Positions 43,867 through 55,433 of a DNA stretch of 64,000 nt are shown piece by piece. Made by a program: the position numbers and the translations under genes. The DNA comes from Halichondria panicea (taxonomy: Eukaryota; Porifera; Demospongiae; Suberitida; Halichondriidae): positions 1,178,001 through 1,242,000 of the forward strand of contig NC_087381.1 in NCBI RefSeq assembly GCF_963675165.1, written 5' to 3'. Numbering within the stretch: position 1 is the stretch's first letter; each line of letters begins with the position of its first letter. The notes below the pieces were generated by a model. That model worked only from the letters and a program-made list of their open reading frames with translations, made no database searches and was not told the DNA's origin.

Positions 43867-46800
43867 ATGGAAGGCAGCACCGTCATATTTGCAGTAGATT
43901 CAGGCCAGGTGAGCTGACAAAATATGGGAATACCGGTCCCCATATATTGTAGGTACTATCAACTTGTATGTAGCAACAAGGTCCGGTATATAATCATAGC
44001 CTCTATTACACTCTCACACACACACACTGACATACGTCACTCCATTAGTGCTCTGACGATGAGGACGATGATCTGCAGAGGAAGGAAGAGGTATTCACGT
44101 GTGATATTATGTGCATGTTAATTACAGTACATAGATGGCCGTCACCAGGAGAAATTGTGTCTTTTTTTGTAGCATTTAGTTAACTCGTTTGTTAGCTGTA
44201 AACCTTGTACATATTACATGTAAATGCATTGAGCCCCTTCCTCCCACACACACACCCACACACATACATCCCCCCTCCACACACACACACACAGTTACAC
44301 CAGCTACTGAGTGAGCAACTGGCTGATGACCTGCTCGACGACACTCTGTCAATGGAGGGGGAGATATCGCTACTCTCCACACCACAAGACTCGGGGAGCC
44401 CTAACCTGGTTAGTAAAAATGTATAGCAAAACAATAGAACAACAAATTTATTGTTTGCATCGTATTTGTAATTAATATGCTTGTTCAGTGAGCAGCCTCT
44501 AAGTTAAACCAGGTCACCCTCTATAATCTATAATACAGCCCTCAAAGTATCAGTAGCATGTAGTTGGACCTAGGCCACCTCTTTATTACAGCCACTGTTA
44601 GTCTGTGGGTGATCTAATTTCAACAGACAAGTTTCATTTGTTGCATAAATCTTGTTTTCTATGGTACAATTTGCACAGTCTCAAACCGATACTACACCAG
44701 ATGAGTCACCATCACATGACAATCACATGACAACAGCACCAGACCAGTTCACACCAGACCCTCTTCAACCTTCCTCCCCTGTGCACTCCAGTGGACTCCG
44801 CTCCCCTCAATCACCACCACCTGTGGTGGGTGTGGCTTATCTGCACGATGAGCCGGACTTGTTGAGCAGATCTCCCTACAAATTACGACCGCCTCTCCCT
44901 TTGAGTTCTGATATTTCTGACGTATTTGCAGGTACGTCCAATAAGTGTTTATTGTGGTACCCCAGCTTCTTACTGTAGCTACTGTAGCTCTTAAAATAAT
45001 GTGCAGACATTAGCCTGTACTAAGTTTTAACTTTACACACAAGCGATTAAGGTTGTGTACACGTACATGTACTGTACATGTATGTCATACTGGTTATTGT
45101 TGTGTTATAAGTGTTGTCAGGAGTACATGAATATATGATCCATGGTGGAACATAATAATTATATATATTCATGTACTCCTGGTGTTGTACATACCTCCTT
45201 CTACCATTACCAAAGTAGTTGAGATGTGTGCATGTTACATGTTATGTATATGTACATACTGGTATCATAGTCTATTTTCCTTTTGCTCAGGTACTAGCCA
45301 ATCGTATGCCAACCACTCGATTTCCCTCCCGACAATTATGAGAGAAAGTGACAATCAATTGTTCCACCATGGATCATCTCAGGATGGTTTGCCCCTATCA
45401 CATAACATTCAGACTGGATCACATGACCTAACGAGCTTGTCACATGACCTACACTATACGCACTACTCCGAGAGTGATATCAGTTCGTATTCTGATAATT
45501 TCCCGACAGTGTTTAGCACTCACGATCCTACTGAGCATGCTCAGACCTCCTCCGTAACCAATGAATACCCGACTCCAATTTCTCAAGCAAAAGTCACCAC
45601 TGGATACACTACTGAGCATGCTCACTACGCCCATTCCCATCACGATCCACCCCCACACGACACATCATCACAAGTCACACTCCTCACACCGCACACACAT
45701 GCAACGGGTAGACTGGAACAGCTGGAGATATTGTATGATGCTCGAGGGCGACAGATTAATCAGCTGACCTCTCAGCTGACGGCCAATGCTGACGACTCTG
45801 AGAGACACATTCGAATCTTGAGACATGAAAAGGTACAGTGCTATAATTTTACACTGTGGAATAATGCTATACATTGTACTTGAATTGTAAACAGTATTCT
45901 GTAGAAACCTTGTTCCTTACATTACTATTCTACCGCTGTAGTTGCTGATTGAGAATGAGAGAAATGAGTTTGCTATTCGCTTGGAGCAGCTGGAGAATTC
46001 TTATCAAGCAACGGAGGAAACCATAGCAACCACACAAGGAGAGCTGGCAGCTGAGAAAATAAAAAGTTGTGCTCTGGAAAGCAACAAAGCAGAGGTAAAA
46101 AAAATATGTAAAGCTTTTTAGTCCAGAAAAATAAAAATTTCGTACTCGGCAGGATTCGAACCTGCGCGGGCAGAGCCCAATAGATTTCTAGTCTATCGCC
46201 TTAACCACTCGGCCACGAGTACTTGTTATGATGTCAGATCTTATTTGTGGTATATAAAATGAACCGTTTTCCACAGTTGATATCTAGGCTGCAAGCTGCA
46301 GAATCTACTGTCAACAGCCTCACTAAACAAGTTGCTGACTTAACTTCCTCTGATACTCTGAGTCGTATCCGTGACAACTACAGCCAGGCGATGAGTGCAG
46401 CTGCTTACGAACACAAGCAAGAGTTACTTTCAGTGCAAGAAGAGGTCGATCACCACAGACATCAGCTGGAGGAGAAGGTATTCTTATAATTATATTTACT
46501 GGGGTCATCAAATTAGTAGTCAAGCAGAAAACGACTACATGTAGTTACATTTTTTTTGTAATTTAAGTACTTTCCCCATAACCATATTTTCGTTACAGAA
46601 TACTGTCATTTCACAACTGGAGCAGCAAGTTCGAGAGCTTGGTGACCATGGTGACCAAATACCACACCCCCACAAACCACGCCAAGAGGAGGCTACCTAC
46701 TCTCTGGTACAGCAACAGCTGCAGTACGGGTACGAGGGGTGTGAGGGTGTGAGAGTAGTGGAGCTGGTGGGACGTGTGGAGGACCTCACGTTCCAGCTGT

Positions 46801-48988
46801 CCACAACTCAAGAGGAACTGGAGCAATCCATTCAGAGAGCTGCACAGGCCGAGGTGAGCATTCGCCATTGTGGTGTTCATTGGCTTGTCATAATACACAT
46901 ACGTGTAATTATAAACTTGTACATGTGTTTAAAAATAGTAAATCCCTGTGGTTCCTTAGAATGCGCTATAGTGTTCAGCTTGAAGTCCCTTTTATGTGCT
47001 TGTGCAATTATGCTTAGTGTATGCACAATGATGGCCATTTTCTTTCAGTAGTTATCCTAATTAAGGGCTTGTCTCTCCCCCATGCAGTCTGAGTTGAGGT
47101 GTGGTGGTGCTAGACTCGGGGAACTAGAGCTGCTCAACTCAGAGCTATCAGAGCAACTGGCCACGTTACAGTCGCAACTAGACACCGTCACAACTCAGGC
47201 TGAGGCTGATAAAAGAGCAGCTCTAGAACAGTGAGTGTATCTATTACGAGGGTACATGTACACTAATTATACGTACATTACATAATTATACTGTACTTAG
47301 AGAGCAATTTATTACTACCTGCTACACGCAATTATGTACATACATGTATATGTAAACCTACATGCACATGTACGCATACCTTTCGTTTTGTATGTGATTC
47401 GATCATCCACTATACGCGGTTTACGTCTACAGTGTGTACATGTGCATGTGTATTATCGCCCCCCCCCACACACACACACCTACACACACACACACACAGC
47501 TGTCGAGCGGCATGTCTACAACTCCACGAGGACTCCACTCAGCGACTGAAAGAGACGATGGAGAATGAGAGACAGAAACTAACACTAGACACTGACAGAT
47601 CACTAGCAAGGCTCAAGTAAGTATTGCACTAGTCCTCAACAATACTTCATCCCGTTGGCTATCCTTAGATCATATAATATGTGGTACATAGGTCATACAT
47701 TGTAGCGTCAGTTTTAACCTCTTAGGCTCCATCAGCTCAGCCTCATTGACTGTTTGGTGTAGTTACCAAGCAAATTTTTCACGAGATGATTTCTTGTCAA
47801 TTTCATTAGTATGAGTTTCGAGTAGTTTGTGCAGTCTTTTTGAGACTAATTCAGTACCACCCACAAACTAAATGTAGTACCCATAAGCCAGCAGTGAAAT
47901 GTTTTGAGTGCATTCTGACATTCTGAAGGAGGTACATGTAGGAGGTTTGAACTAGCTTAATAAATACTGCTGGATTCTAAACATTCTTTGTATAAGTCCC
48001 CATCCTTTGCTACCAGTCAATACATCCCCTCCGCCCACTCAGGACTGAGCTAGCAGCAGTTCAGGAACAGTACGTAGCTCTGGCAATGGACAAGGACAGA
48101 CTAGAGGGAGAGAGGACTGAATCCAATACCAAGCTACAGTCTAAAGTTGTTGAAACAGTTTCGCCTCCATCGTCGATACCTCGTCAGTCAGGGGAAGATA
48201 CCGGACCACCCTCCTCTCTGGATAGTGCTGTTAGAGAGGCGGTCAGGTCAGCCAGGATAGAGTGGCTTAAAGAGAAAGAAACGTGAGTGTGTATGCACAC
48301 ATGGCTGTACATGAACTGGCTGAGATAGTTCTTAACATTAAACGCAATACAGTATAAGATTATTTTAGCCTTGATTACATAGAGAACGTGAGCAAGCTAT
48401 GGCTGAAAGATACTTATAACTACTGTATAGTGTAATTGAGTTTAATGGTAAAACTCTCTCAGCCAGTGACTTACCTCTTCCCTGTGTTTCCCTGCAGGTC
48501 TCTGACTGGTCATATTGAGAGTGCAGTGTGTGCAGCTCAGAAGCTGTGGAGGGAGCAGCATCTCATGGAGCTGGACAAACTCAAAAGTTAGTTGATTCTC
48601 ATGCCATAATTGACATGTATTGCAAACAATAAATGCTGCATGTGCAGTACATGTACCGGTACATGTATATTTATATGTACTGTACAATGTACCGATGTCG
48701 ACTATATCAATAGCTGCCTTTGAGAGCTCATAACTTCAGTCTAGATTGCCCAATTCAAATATTTGTGTACCTGTTTTGGGAGTCTGTTAATTATCAGCCC
48801 GGCTGGAAAAATTAATTCACTTACACCACCTGTACATTGTATGTGTACAAAGCAGTACTGTACGTATAACCGTAGTGCAAGTAGGTACACACAGCACACA
48901 CAATAAATGCTGCGATGTACTGCTTGTATATAGAGCAACTCCGCGCACACACACACACACACGCACACACGCACACACGCACACCACT

Positions 48989-49050
<62 letters not shown>

Positions 49051-51891
49051 CACACACACACACATGCACACACTAGAGCAACATGAAGCTGTTCTAGAGG
49101 CTCACAGAACATCGGCGGAGGGGAAAGAAACAGAGCCAGTTCAAACAACTATTCAAAAGACAAAGTTGGTACGGTTCTAAAACACATATAAAATGTGCGT
49201 TCTTATCACCATGTTGTGTTATGTGCGTGATAGTAAGTGACTTGAAGAGAGTCCCATTAAATTACATTGTAACATACAGCGGCTAATTTCGAGTCGCATT
49301 TATACATTTCGTATATCATTTTGGCATTGTACATACATGTAGTAGGTACAGTATTATGTACGCTTTTATATACATTACATGTATATTTATATGAGCACTT
49401 GCAATGTTTGGGGTTAATTTGTAATTTTTCAGCCTTGGACCATGGGCTATTTATTATCCATGATACAATGTACATGTATAATTATGGCCAAATTGGCAAA
49501 TACTTTTATCTCTTAAATAAACTTTGATGACACCATTTGAAAGGTGTCTTTCTAAGCTTTCAGAAAATCAGAAAATCGTTGAAATTAGATTCACGGATTT
49601 CAAGTTATGGCAGCTGAAATAGTCCCTGAACCATTAATTAAACAGGGGAGGGGGGGTTGTAGTTGAACATCTTTCAATAGCTATAACTTTAGTACCGTTG
49701 ATCCGATGTCAAAAATTTTATGATTTTCTGAAAGCTTAGAAACAGACCTTTCAAATGATGTGTTTTGATCCAAAATTTTGTCGGGGCCCTAATTTGTCAT
49801 TTTTCGGCCTTGGACCATAGGCTATTGTCCATGGTATTGCCAAATTGGCAAATATTTTTATCTCTCAAATATGATTTTTGATGACACCATTTGAAAGGTC
49901 TCTACGTAAGCTTTCAGAAAATCATGAAATTGTTGATATTGGGTCCACGGAATTCGAAGTTATGACAGCTTAAGAGTCCCTGAACCATTGATTAAATGTG
50001 GCTGTAGTTGAATATCTTTCAACAGCAATAACTTTAGTACCGTTGATCCCATGTCAAAAACGTTATGATTTTCTGAAAAAGACCTTTCAAATGATGTGTT
50101 TAAATCCAAAACTTATTCGGGGCCATAATTATTTTGTTATTTTAATTAACCATGATCATTACCTATTATCCCTCTGTTAGGAATGTGACCAAAAGTATCG
50201 CGCTCAGTTGACAGTGACTCTAGCCACTGAGAGGAGACAATGGGAGGCTGAGAGCCGTGGGAAATGGGCGGGGCAGGAGAGGACGGTATTAGCGACTGCA
50301 CATCAAGAGTGGCGTACTGCACAGGAGAGTGCTATTGCCAGAGAGGTCGAAAGGTCAAGAATGGAATGGGAGGAGTCTCATAAACACAAGACGCAGGTGA
50401 CTAGACGGATTGTACTGAATTAAAGTACACGTGGTTTTATGCATGTGTACGTACCTATAATTATGTACAAGTACTGTAGGTACAATTTGATGCTCGCAAA
50501 ACATTGTAGTAATACGATTGGTTCACTATGCATTTTGAAATCATACAGACTATACATGTAATTATACGTGCCAGACCCAGTTACATGTATGTACACATAC
50601 TGTCGTTTCTGTTGGGTTTTATAGTTTGTGGTTCTAATCGGAGCTCTATGTAACCTACAGGTTGCTGTACATGATGCAGTTCTCAAGGCTAAACGTCACT
50701 ACGAGGGTGTGGTCAAGAAGATGCACTCTGAACTGGTCGTAAAATACGAGACGCAGAAATCAACAATGACCAATGAAGTCAGACAATTAGAGACGAGGCT
50801 GGCATCACTACTACAGCGGCAACATGCTCAAGACCCCAGGTCACAAGTTCAACAAAATGTGATGAAAAATGGCGCTAGTAGCGAGACGGGCGCAGGTGGT
50901 AGCGATTGTCAAAGTAGAGAGGATGAACGAACATTTAGTGACGTACGAACGATGAATGGTGGCGAGGAAGGAAGTGATGGTCAGGGGGTGGTCCTTCATC
51001 GGTTAGTAGGCGGAGTCAGCGATGAGAGTGTGGATACTCTGAGAGGACTGTTAAAGAATACGGCCGGAGATTTGAAGAAAGATATCTTATTACTGGTGGG
51101 TATAATTATTATACACAGTACATTAATAAAAGCATTAATTAATACACGTGTATGCAAAAAACAAGCCCAAAAATAGATTGGCCTCTCTCTAAGCTTTCAC
51201 ATAAACATAAAATTAACTTAATATTGGACCAACGGAATTTAAGTTACATGTATGACTGTTCAAAGATAACGTGACTGTACATTTTAGCTACTAGCATTCC
51301 CTCATTCTACTGTACAGTACTGTTTATTATTCCGTGCAGTTGGCTGGTGAACTGGAGTCTGTTCGTAAGCTACACAGAGATGAGATTGCCCGAACAAGAG
51401 AGTCCACAGCACAGCAAGTCAAGCAATACTACCTTCAGTGTCTCCACCAATTGGTCAATTCCAAGTCACGTGACAAAGAGTCGAGATCACATGATCCTCT
51501 GACAAACCCTCCAAAAACAGCCGTTTCATCTCATAGAACTCACCTACAAAGTTACCGTCAGAAGTCACATGACACACGAGCAAAATCACATGGTGTTGCG
51601 TCGTTGGACCATCCTTCTACAAGCCACACTACAAAACCTAGCAAAAGTACGAAGCATGCAACGACCAACAGTCCACACCGAGCCTCCATTGTGAAAACTG
51701 CTTCAACTCAACCCGGAAACAAGCCTGTTATTAATCAATCAACTACTTGTTGTACGAAGTTGTCGTCTTCAGGAGCTTCCCTAAAGAAAGGAACAATTTC
51801 TGGAACATTGAAAACCCACACAACAAGGGAAACACGAACTAGTGATGCTGTTAGGCAGGGTTCTAAAAGGAACTTGTTTGGAACTAACTAG
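43867..51891 (+). CDS. CEP152/Asterless-like centriole duplication protein, 16 exons, 1,161 aa
   Basis: Exons: 43,867-43,908; 44,049-44,090; 44,295-44,408; 44,679-44,931; 45,291-45,832; 45,942-46,094; 46,277-46,477; 46,599-46,853; 47,088-47,230; 47,500-47,616; 48,043-48,282; 48,498-48,586; 49,077-49,168; 50,181-50,396; 50,661-51,095; 51,340-51,891. All junctions keep frame; the sum is 3,486 nt. The N-terminus has an acidic stretch (CSDDEDDDLQ) then LHQLLSEQLADDLLDDTLS, which resembles the N-terminal LL-DDDLS motif of CEP152. A Ser/Thr/Pro/His-rich segment follows (exons 4-5), then long coiled coils (exons 5-16), then a basic Ser/Thr tail ending NLFGTN. CEP152/Asterless binds PLK4 and scaffolds centriole assembly; that role is inferred. 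Human CEP152 is longer (about 1,700 residues). No membrane segment. AATAAA lies at 52,039. Confidence 0.75.
44247..44293. repeat. CA-rich tract before exon 3 of the CEP152-like gene
   Basis: CA runs with CCC interruptions ending at the exon 3 acceptor (ACACAG). Shorter than the copy A tract. Confidence 0.85.
45118..45181. mobile_element. 64-bp palindromic micro-element with 7-bp TSD
   Basis: Inverted ends of about 19 bp (CAGGAGTACATGAATATAT and complement) form most of the element. GTGTTGT flanks both sides (45,111-45,117; 45,182-45,188). Copy A at about 19,926-19,940 (GGTGTTGTACATACC) is the empty site. It lies in intron 4 of the CEP152-like gene. Confidence 0.9.
46141..46222 (-). tRNA. tRNA-Ser(AGA), antisense in CEP152-like intron
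   Basis: 82 nt on the minus strand. Acceptor GTACTCG/CGAGTAC, anticodon AGA, body identical to the other two genes except for the acceptor stem changes and GGTTCGAATCC in the T arm. A T-rich terminator follows on the minus strand (about 46,120-46,140). It occupies the intron between exons 6 and 7. Confidence 0.95.
48941..49072. repeat. Long CA microsatellite in CEP152-like intron
   Basis: About 130 bp of CA with a few GCACAC and TCTCAC interruptions, ending 4 bp before the acceptor of exon 13 (CACTAG). The acceptor uses TAG, and the pyrimidine tract is replaced by CA repeats. Confidence 0.95.
49408..50125. repeat. Two-copy tandem duplication inside CEP152-like intron
   Basis: Two diverged copies of about 360-390 bp (about 49,408-49,787 and 49,788-50,125), each with CAGCCTTGGACCAT or CGGCCTTGGACCAT, GGCTATT, CCAAATTGGCAAATA, TTTGATGACACCATTTGAAA and TAACTTTAGTACCGTTGATC. 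The second copy carries deletions. It lies in the large intron before exon 14. Confidence 0.85.
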
Positions 51892-52038
51892 CTCTCTCAA
51901 ATTAAGCTCAAATTAGCAGTCATTATTATTATTGTACATTTTCACTTCAGTCTTCATTTTTACTATCACAACATAATTCATGTAATAATTATGGTGGTAC
52001 ATGTATATAGGAAGGTGTACGTACTGTTTTTAATAACG

Positions 52039-52044
52039 AATAAA
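52039..52044 (+). promoter_or_regulatory. Poly(A) signal AATAAA, CEP152-like gene
   Basis: AATAAA about 148 bases after the stop codon at 51,891; the only canonical signal in the first 200 bases. Confidence 0.5.
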
Positions 52045-52265
52045 GACTATAGTGAATAATAGGCAACAATATCCTATAATTATTAATTATAATTTATTAC
52101 CATTTAAGTTTGTATAAGGCAAAAATGGCTTAAATTGGATCGCGATCATATGCTCAATTACAAGTCATGGATCAGCGTTATAGCAAAAAATAACAATAGT
52201 GAGAGACTTGAGCTCGTTACGTTAATTTTGTGTTAATCGGATTTTTTATGAGAATAAATAATAAT

Positions 52266-52402
52266 AGTTAGACACTGTTTTGGAGGTGTCTATGGGATTT
52301 AGAAGCCCAAAGGCACTGATTTAGTATCCCGAGCGTAGCGAGGGTACTAAAGTGGCTGAGGGCTTCTAAATCACATGGACACCGACAAAACAGTGTCTAA
52401 CT
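52266..52402. mobile_element. MITE, TTAGACACTG family, copy 3
   Basis: Near-complete inverted ends AGTTAGACACTGTTTT / AAAACAGTGTCTAACT with inner arms TTTAGAAGCCC. It lies outside the duplicated cluster, so it is an independent insertion of the family seen at 5,439 and 20,426. Confidence 0.85.
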
Positions 52403-52653
52403 CATTTAGATACTAGTGCGCTTGCGCAAACTGCTTGACTACAATACAATTACTTGACAACGGAATACTAGGTATACTAAGTAAATTTGCAGGTATACTA
52501 ACTAAGTCCCATAGTATACCTGCTCTGAGGCACTTTTCCCATGTACTTCCCATGTACTTCCCATGCATGTAGATCTTATCAACTAGTGTCTAATAATTAA
52601 TAGGCAGGGTGAAATTATTATAATCAGATTGTACAAACACACTATAGAATTGT

Positions 52654-53729
52654 TTATAATAACTCAGTTCCAAATGAATCATGACAGAAATTTACAAACT
52701 GTCTACACCATTTAGGCAAGTCCCTATCAACTGAGCCACACCTAGACCTAAACACATTCCGACTGTTACACAGTTCTCTAGCATAGTGTTCAGTGCACCA
52801 CACACCAGCTCCAATCATTCGTATGTGCTTGTCCACACCTTGTATTGGTGATTAGCGTGAACAATCATGACTTCATTCATACTTGATTCCTCATAGAAAA
52901 AAAACTGACGACCATTAGGAAAATGTTTACTGTCGAGTGTCTCCCAGGAAACTGACTGACCATGGTGCCTAATGCATACGTTCAATCCGGCTTGATCGTT
53001 CCAGAAGAAGTTTTGCTGATACTGCAGAACAGACATCCACAGTCTCTTTGTAGCATAGTTTGATTTCATGAAAATAAAACCTCCACAAATGTAGCTAAAG
53101 AAAAACGGGAGAACAGCATCCACGAATCCAACTCCAACACTGTCAGCTTGAAACACAATATCTTTGTTTGTCATTACGCTCTCCAAATAACTCAACGGGT
53201 TCCTCATAAACGATATATCGGCATCTACCAAAGCAACGTTCTGATAGCAAGACAACAATCGTAGAATGACTTTTGTTCTCTCCATCATTAATGTCCGGTA
53301 GCCAGCTTTACCGAATGCAGTGCCTTTGACAGTAACATGAGGATGTTCGTAACACTTCACATCAGGAAACTTAGCACACACTCCGCGTTCGAATGATATC
53401 AAATAAATGTTGTTTGCGAGTCCAACTTTCTCGGCTGAGCATACCCAGTTTTGTGCCAGCGACAACCAAGCTGCGTTGACAAATGTCACGATAATAGGAC
53501 CATTAGGATTAGGTCGTGGTGTGAAATCGCAGGGATATCTCCAAGAAAAATTCTTGAAAGCCGATAATTGGACATCACAATAAACGTATCCTTTCACTGC
53601 TCCTGGCTCCAATTGTCTGTATAGCCCAGTGGCTACAATGAAGTACTTGAGTGCTTGGTAGACAATGAATAAAATGACACATGCTCCGATGAATTTGAGA
53701 GTGACTCTCCAACTAAAACGGCACCTCAT
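52654..53729 (-). CDS. GT77-type glycosyltransferase, type II membrane protein, frameshifted near 3' end
   Basis: Single exon. The main frame (52,815-53,729, 304 residues) has a short cytosolic tail, a signal anchor at about residues 10-32 (FIGACVILFIVYQALKYFIV) and a lumenal nucleotide-diphospho-sugar transferase domain (DUF/Pfam Nucleotid_trans type): ALVDADISFMRNPLSYLES carries the DxD metal/nucleotide site near residue 170, then FFWNDQAGLNVC and HFPNGRQFFFY. It stops after HANHQYK-VWTSTYE. In the next frame the family-like ending continues: GVDKHIRMIGAGVWC and about 45 more residues to a stop at 52,654. One missing base at about 52,838-52,840 (AAGGTG for AAGGGTG) explains this. Likely a Golgi enzyme transferring sugar to an extracellular product; donor and acceptor not predictable. 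Confidence 0.8.
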
Positions 53730-54507
53730 CCTCTGGTTTCGAACATATTAGACAGGTTGGTTGTGACTGCACAGAGCTAGAGCTAAAGAGAGAGAAAGCA
53801 CTTTAATAGGTATATGCCCACTGCACTACCTGTAGATCTAGATCTACCACTATTTGTTAATTTTGTGTCATAATTATATAATTATTATTGCAAAAATAGT
53901 TGTTCATTACCTGTTACTGTGCAAACACTAGTATGACAGTTCCTCTTGAGGTTGTTGCTGTAGGGTACACTTATATAATAGAAGACCTCTCTGGTGGTCA
54001 GTACAGTGTGTAGTGCGTGGATCTAGCTGTGAAAACATCCACTTACCTAGCACCTTGTAATTAAATTTTTCATCAACTGCATGCTCACGTTACCTGTAAT
54101 AAAAAAGTTATGGATCTCTTGCTTTGCTGACTTGTAACACCGGACTAGCTGTGTATGTTGTCTGGCTGGACCAAGATTAGCTAGACTATAGGGTAGAGTA
54201 TAGTTCAGCGGTGCTGTATGCAGCTTGCATTGTACTGGCTGGCAAGAATCTAGTAAACACTGTATGCACTGATAACTCGCCAGAATAGAGGGGATCGGTG
54301 GGGATCCGGTTGGTTAATGAAAGTTTTATATCAAAAGAAGCCAGAGAGGCACATAAAGTTTGCCTTCAGTCTCTAATGACCGTGCAACATCAGCTACATG
54401 TAGAAGTTTACTCGTTGTCAATTTTTGTGCCAGCTCAGCAAAAAAAGTGGTGCACGTGATCTTCTCTGGCGCCATCTGATCTCAGGAGGAGTGTACGACA
54501 CAGAGTA

Positions 54508-54643
54508 CGACAGGCGCGGTGCAGCTCAGGCAATTAGCCTTTGATTGAACAATAATTATCCGCCCACTCCCCGGCTGCCCACGTCGTATGTTTTTGCTGA
54601 GAGTAATCAAAGGTTAATTACTTGAGCTGCACCGCGCCTGTCG
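54508..54643. mobile_element. 136-bp TIR element, CGACAGGCGCGGTGCAGCTC ends
   Basis: Imperfect inverted arms of about 40 bp (CGACAGGCGCGGTGCAGCTC ... and complement, continuing to CCTTTGATT/AATCAAAGG). No clear target duplication. No coding capacity. Confidence 0.75.
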
Positions 54644-54823
54644 GACCTCCTCTGATCTGATCTGGTATCATCAAGGGCGTAATAGAAGTTACGTTTTATA
54701 TGCCCTTGGCAGTCAGAGGACAAAGTGCACATGACAGTCAGTAAGGTCTCATGTGACTCCAATAGCTATGGGAATATAGAGATATCTTCATACACTCTCT
54801 GGTATAGAATGCATGAAACAAAA

Positions 54824-54907
54824 TAGCCTCGTTCCCAGGCCGATCTGTCTCCAATTGAACGCTAGGTCGACCTAGCGTTCAATTGGATCGGCCTGGGAAC
54901 GAGGCTA
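54824..54907. mobile_element. 84-bp near-palindromic Mutator-like micro-element, 9-bp TSD
   Basis: Ends TAGCCTCGTTCCCAGGCCGA, almost the same as the 86-bp TIR of the element at 30,425. The element folds back on itself with only about 6 unpaired bases (TGTCTC) off-centre; the centre is GGTCGACC. The 9-bp target duplication GAAACAAAA is at 54,815-54,823 and 54,908-54,916. Confidence 0.93.
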
Positions 54908-55300
54908 GAAACAAAAATGTTTTAAAACCACACCCATTTTTCCCCCAATATTTCATTGATTTACAGTGGAAACAGCGGTGTAGAGAACAAACGTTATTTT
55001 TAGAGAAATCGGCCTGGGAACTCTGATCCACCCATTTTTTTCAACAAGAAATGCAAACTTCTTTGTAGATCTACAATCAATTGCAATTGTAAATTGAAAC
55101 AGCCTACAAACATGCACTTAATGACAAATATTCAGGTGGATGTCAATCATTGTCTAATGAGTATAAGGAGTTAATGAGTATGAATCAGGTGTATTAATTG
55201 ATGTAATCACGCAATCACAATAATACCAGTATTAAATCACCGTAACTAATGGCTAACTGTATTAAATGGATTTAATGGGTATAATCATAATGCCAGTAGT

Positions 55301-55433
55301 AATCACGGTAACGAGTAATGTAATCACGGTAACGAGTAATGTAATCACGGTAACGAGTAATGTAATCACGGTAACGAGTAATGTAATCACGGTAACGAGT
55401 AATGTAATCACGGTAACGAGTAATGTAATCACT
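55301..55433. repeat. 21-bp minisatellite, 6 full copies plus a partial
   Basis: Exact 21-bp period (unit begins AATCACGGTAACGAGTAATG). Because 21 is a multiple of three, the minus strand yields an open VITLLVT repeat frame, not supported as a gene. Confidence 0.95.

Larger units (their letters stand above)
35985..45290. repeat. Large duplicon, copy B (partner 11,640-20,048)
   Basis: Homology to copy A begins at about 35,985 (ACTCCTTGCTCGTAACCATG), directly beside the presumed first exon of G12. Copy B has extra insertions relative to A: a 120-bp tandem array, a 474-bp element inside a MITE and a 64-bp palindromic element. It continues beyond A's breakpoint as the intact CEP152-like gene. 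Confidence 0.9.

Noticed and set aside
45182-45290. N-terminal extension of CEP152-like exon 5 (frame opening at 45,182)
   Set aside because: The extra codons lie in intron sequence ahead of a good acceptor (TTTTGCTCAG), and phase fits exon 4 only if translation enters at 45,291.
52654-52836. Separate small gene starting at a GTG on the minus strand
   Set aside because: It is the out-of-frame continuation of the glycosyltransferase and matches the expected family C-terminus.
55301-55433. CRISPR array
   Set aside because: The repeats are contiguous with no spacers, and the genome is eukaryotic. The same holds for the 120-bp array at 37,909.
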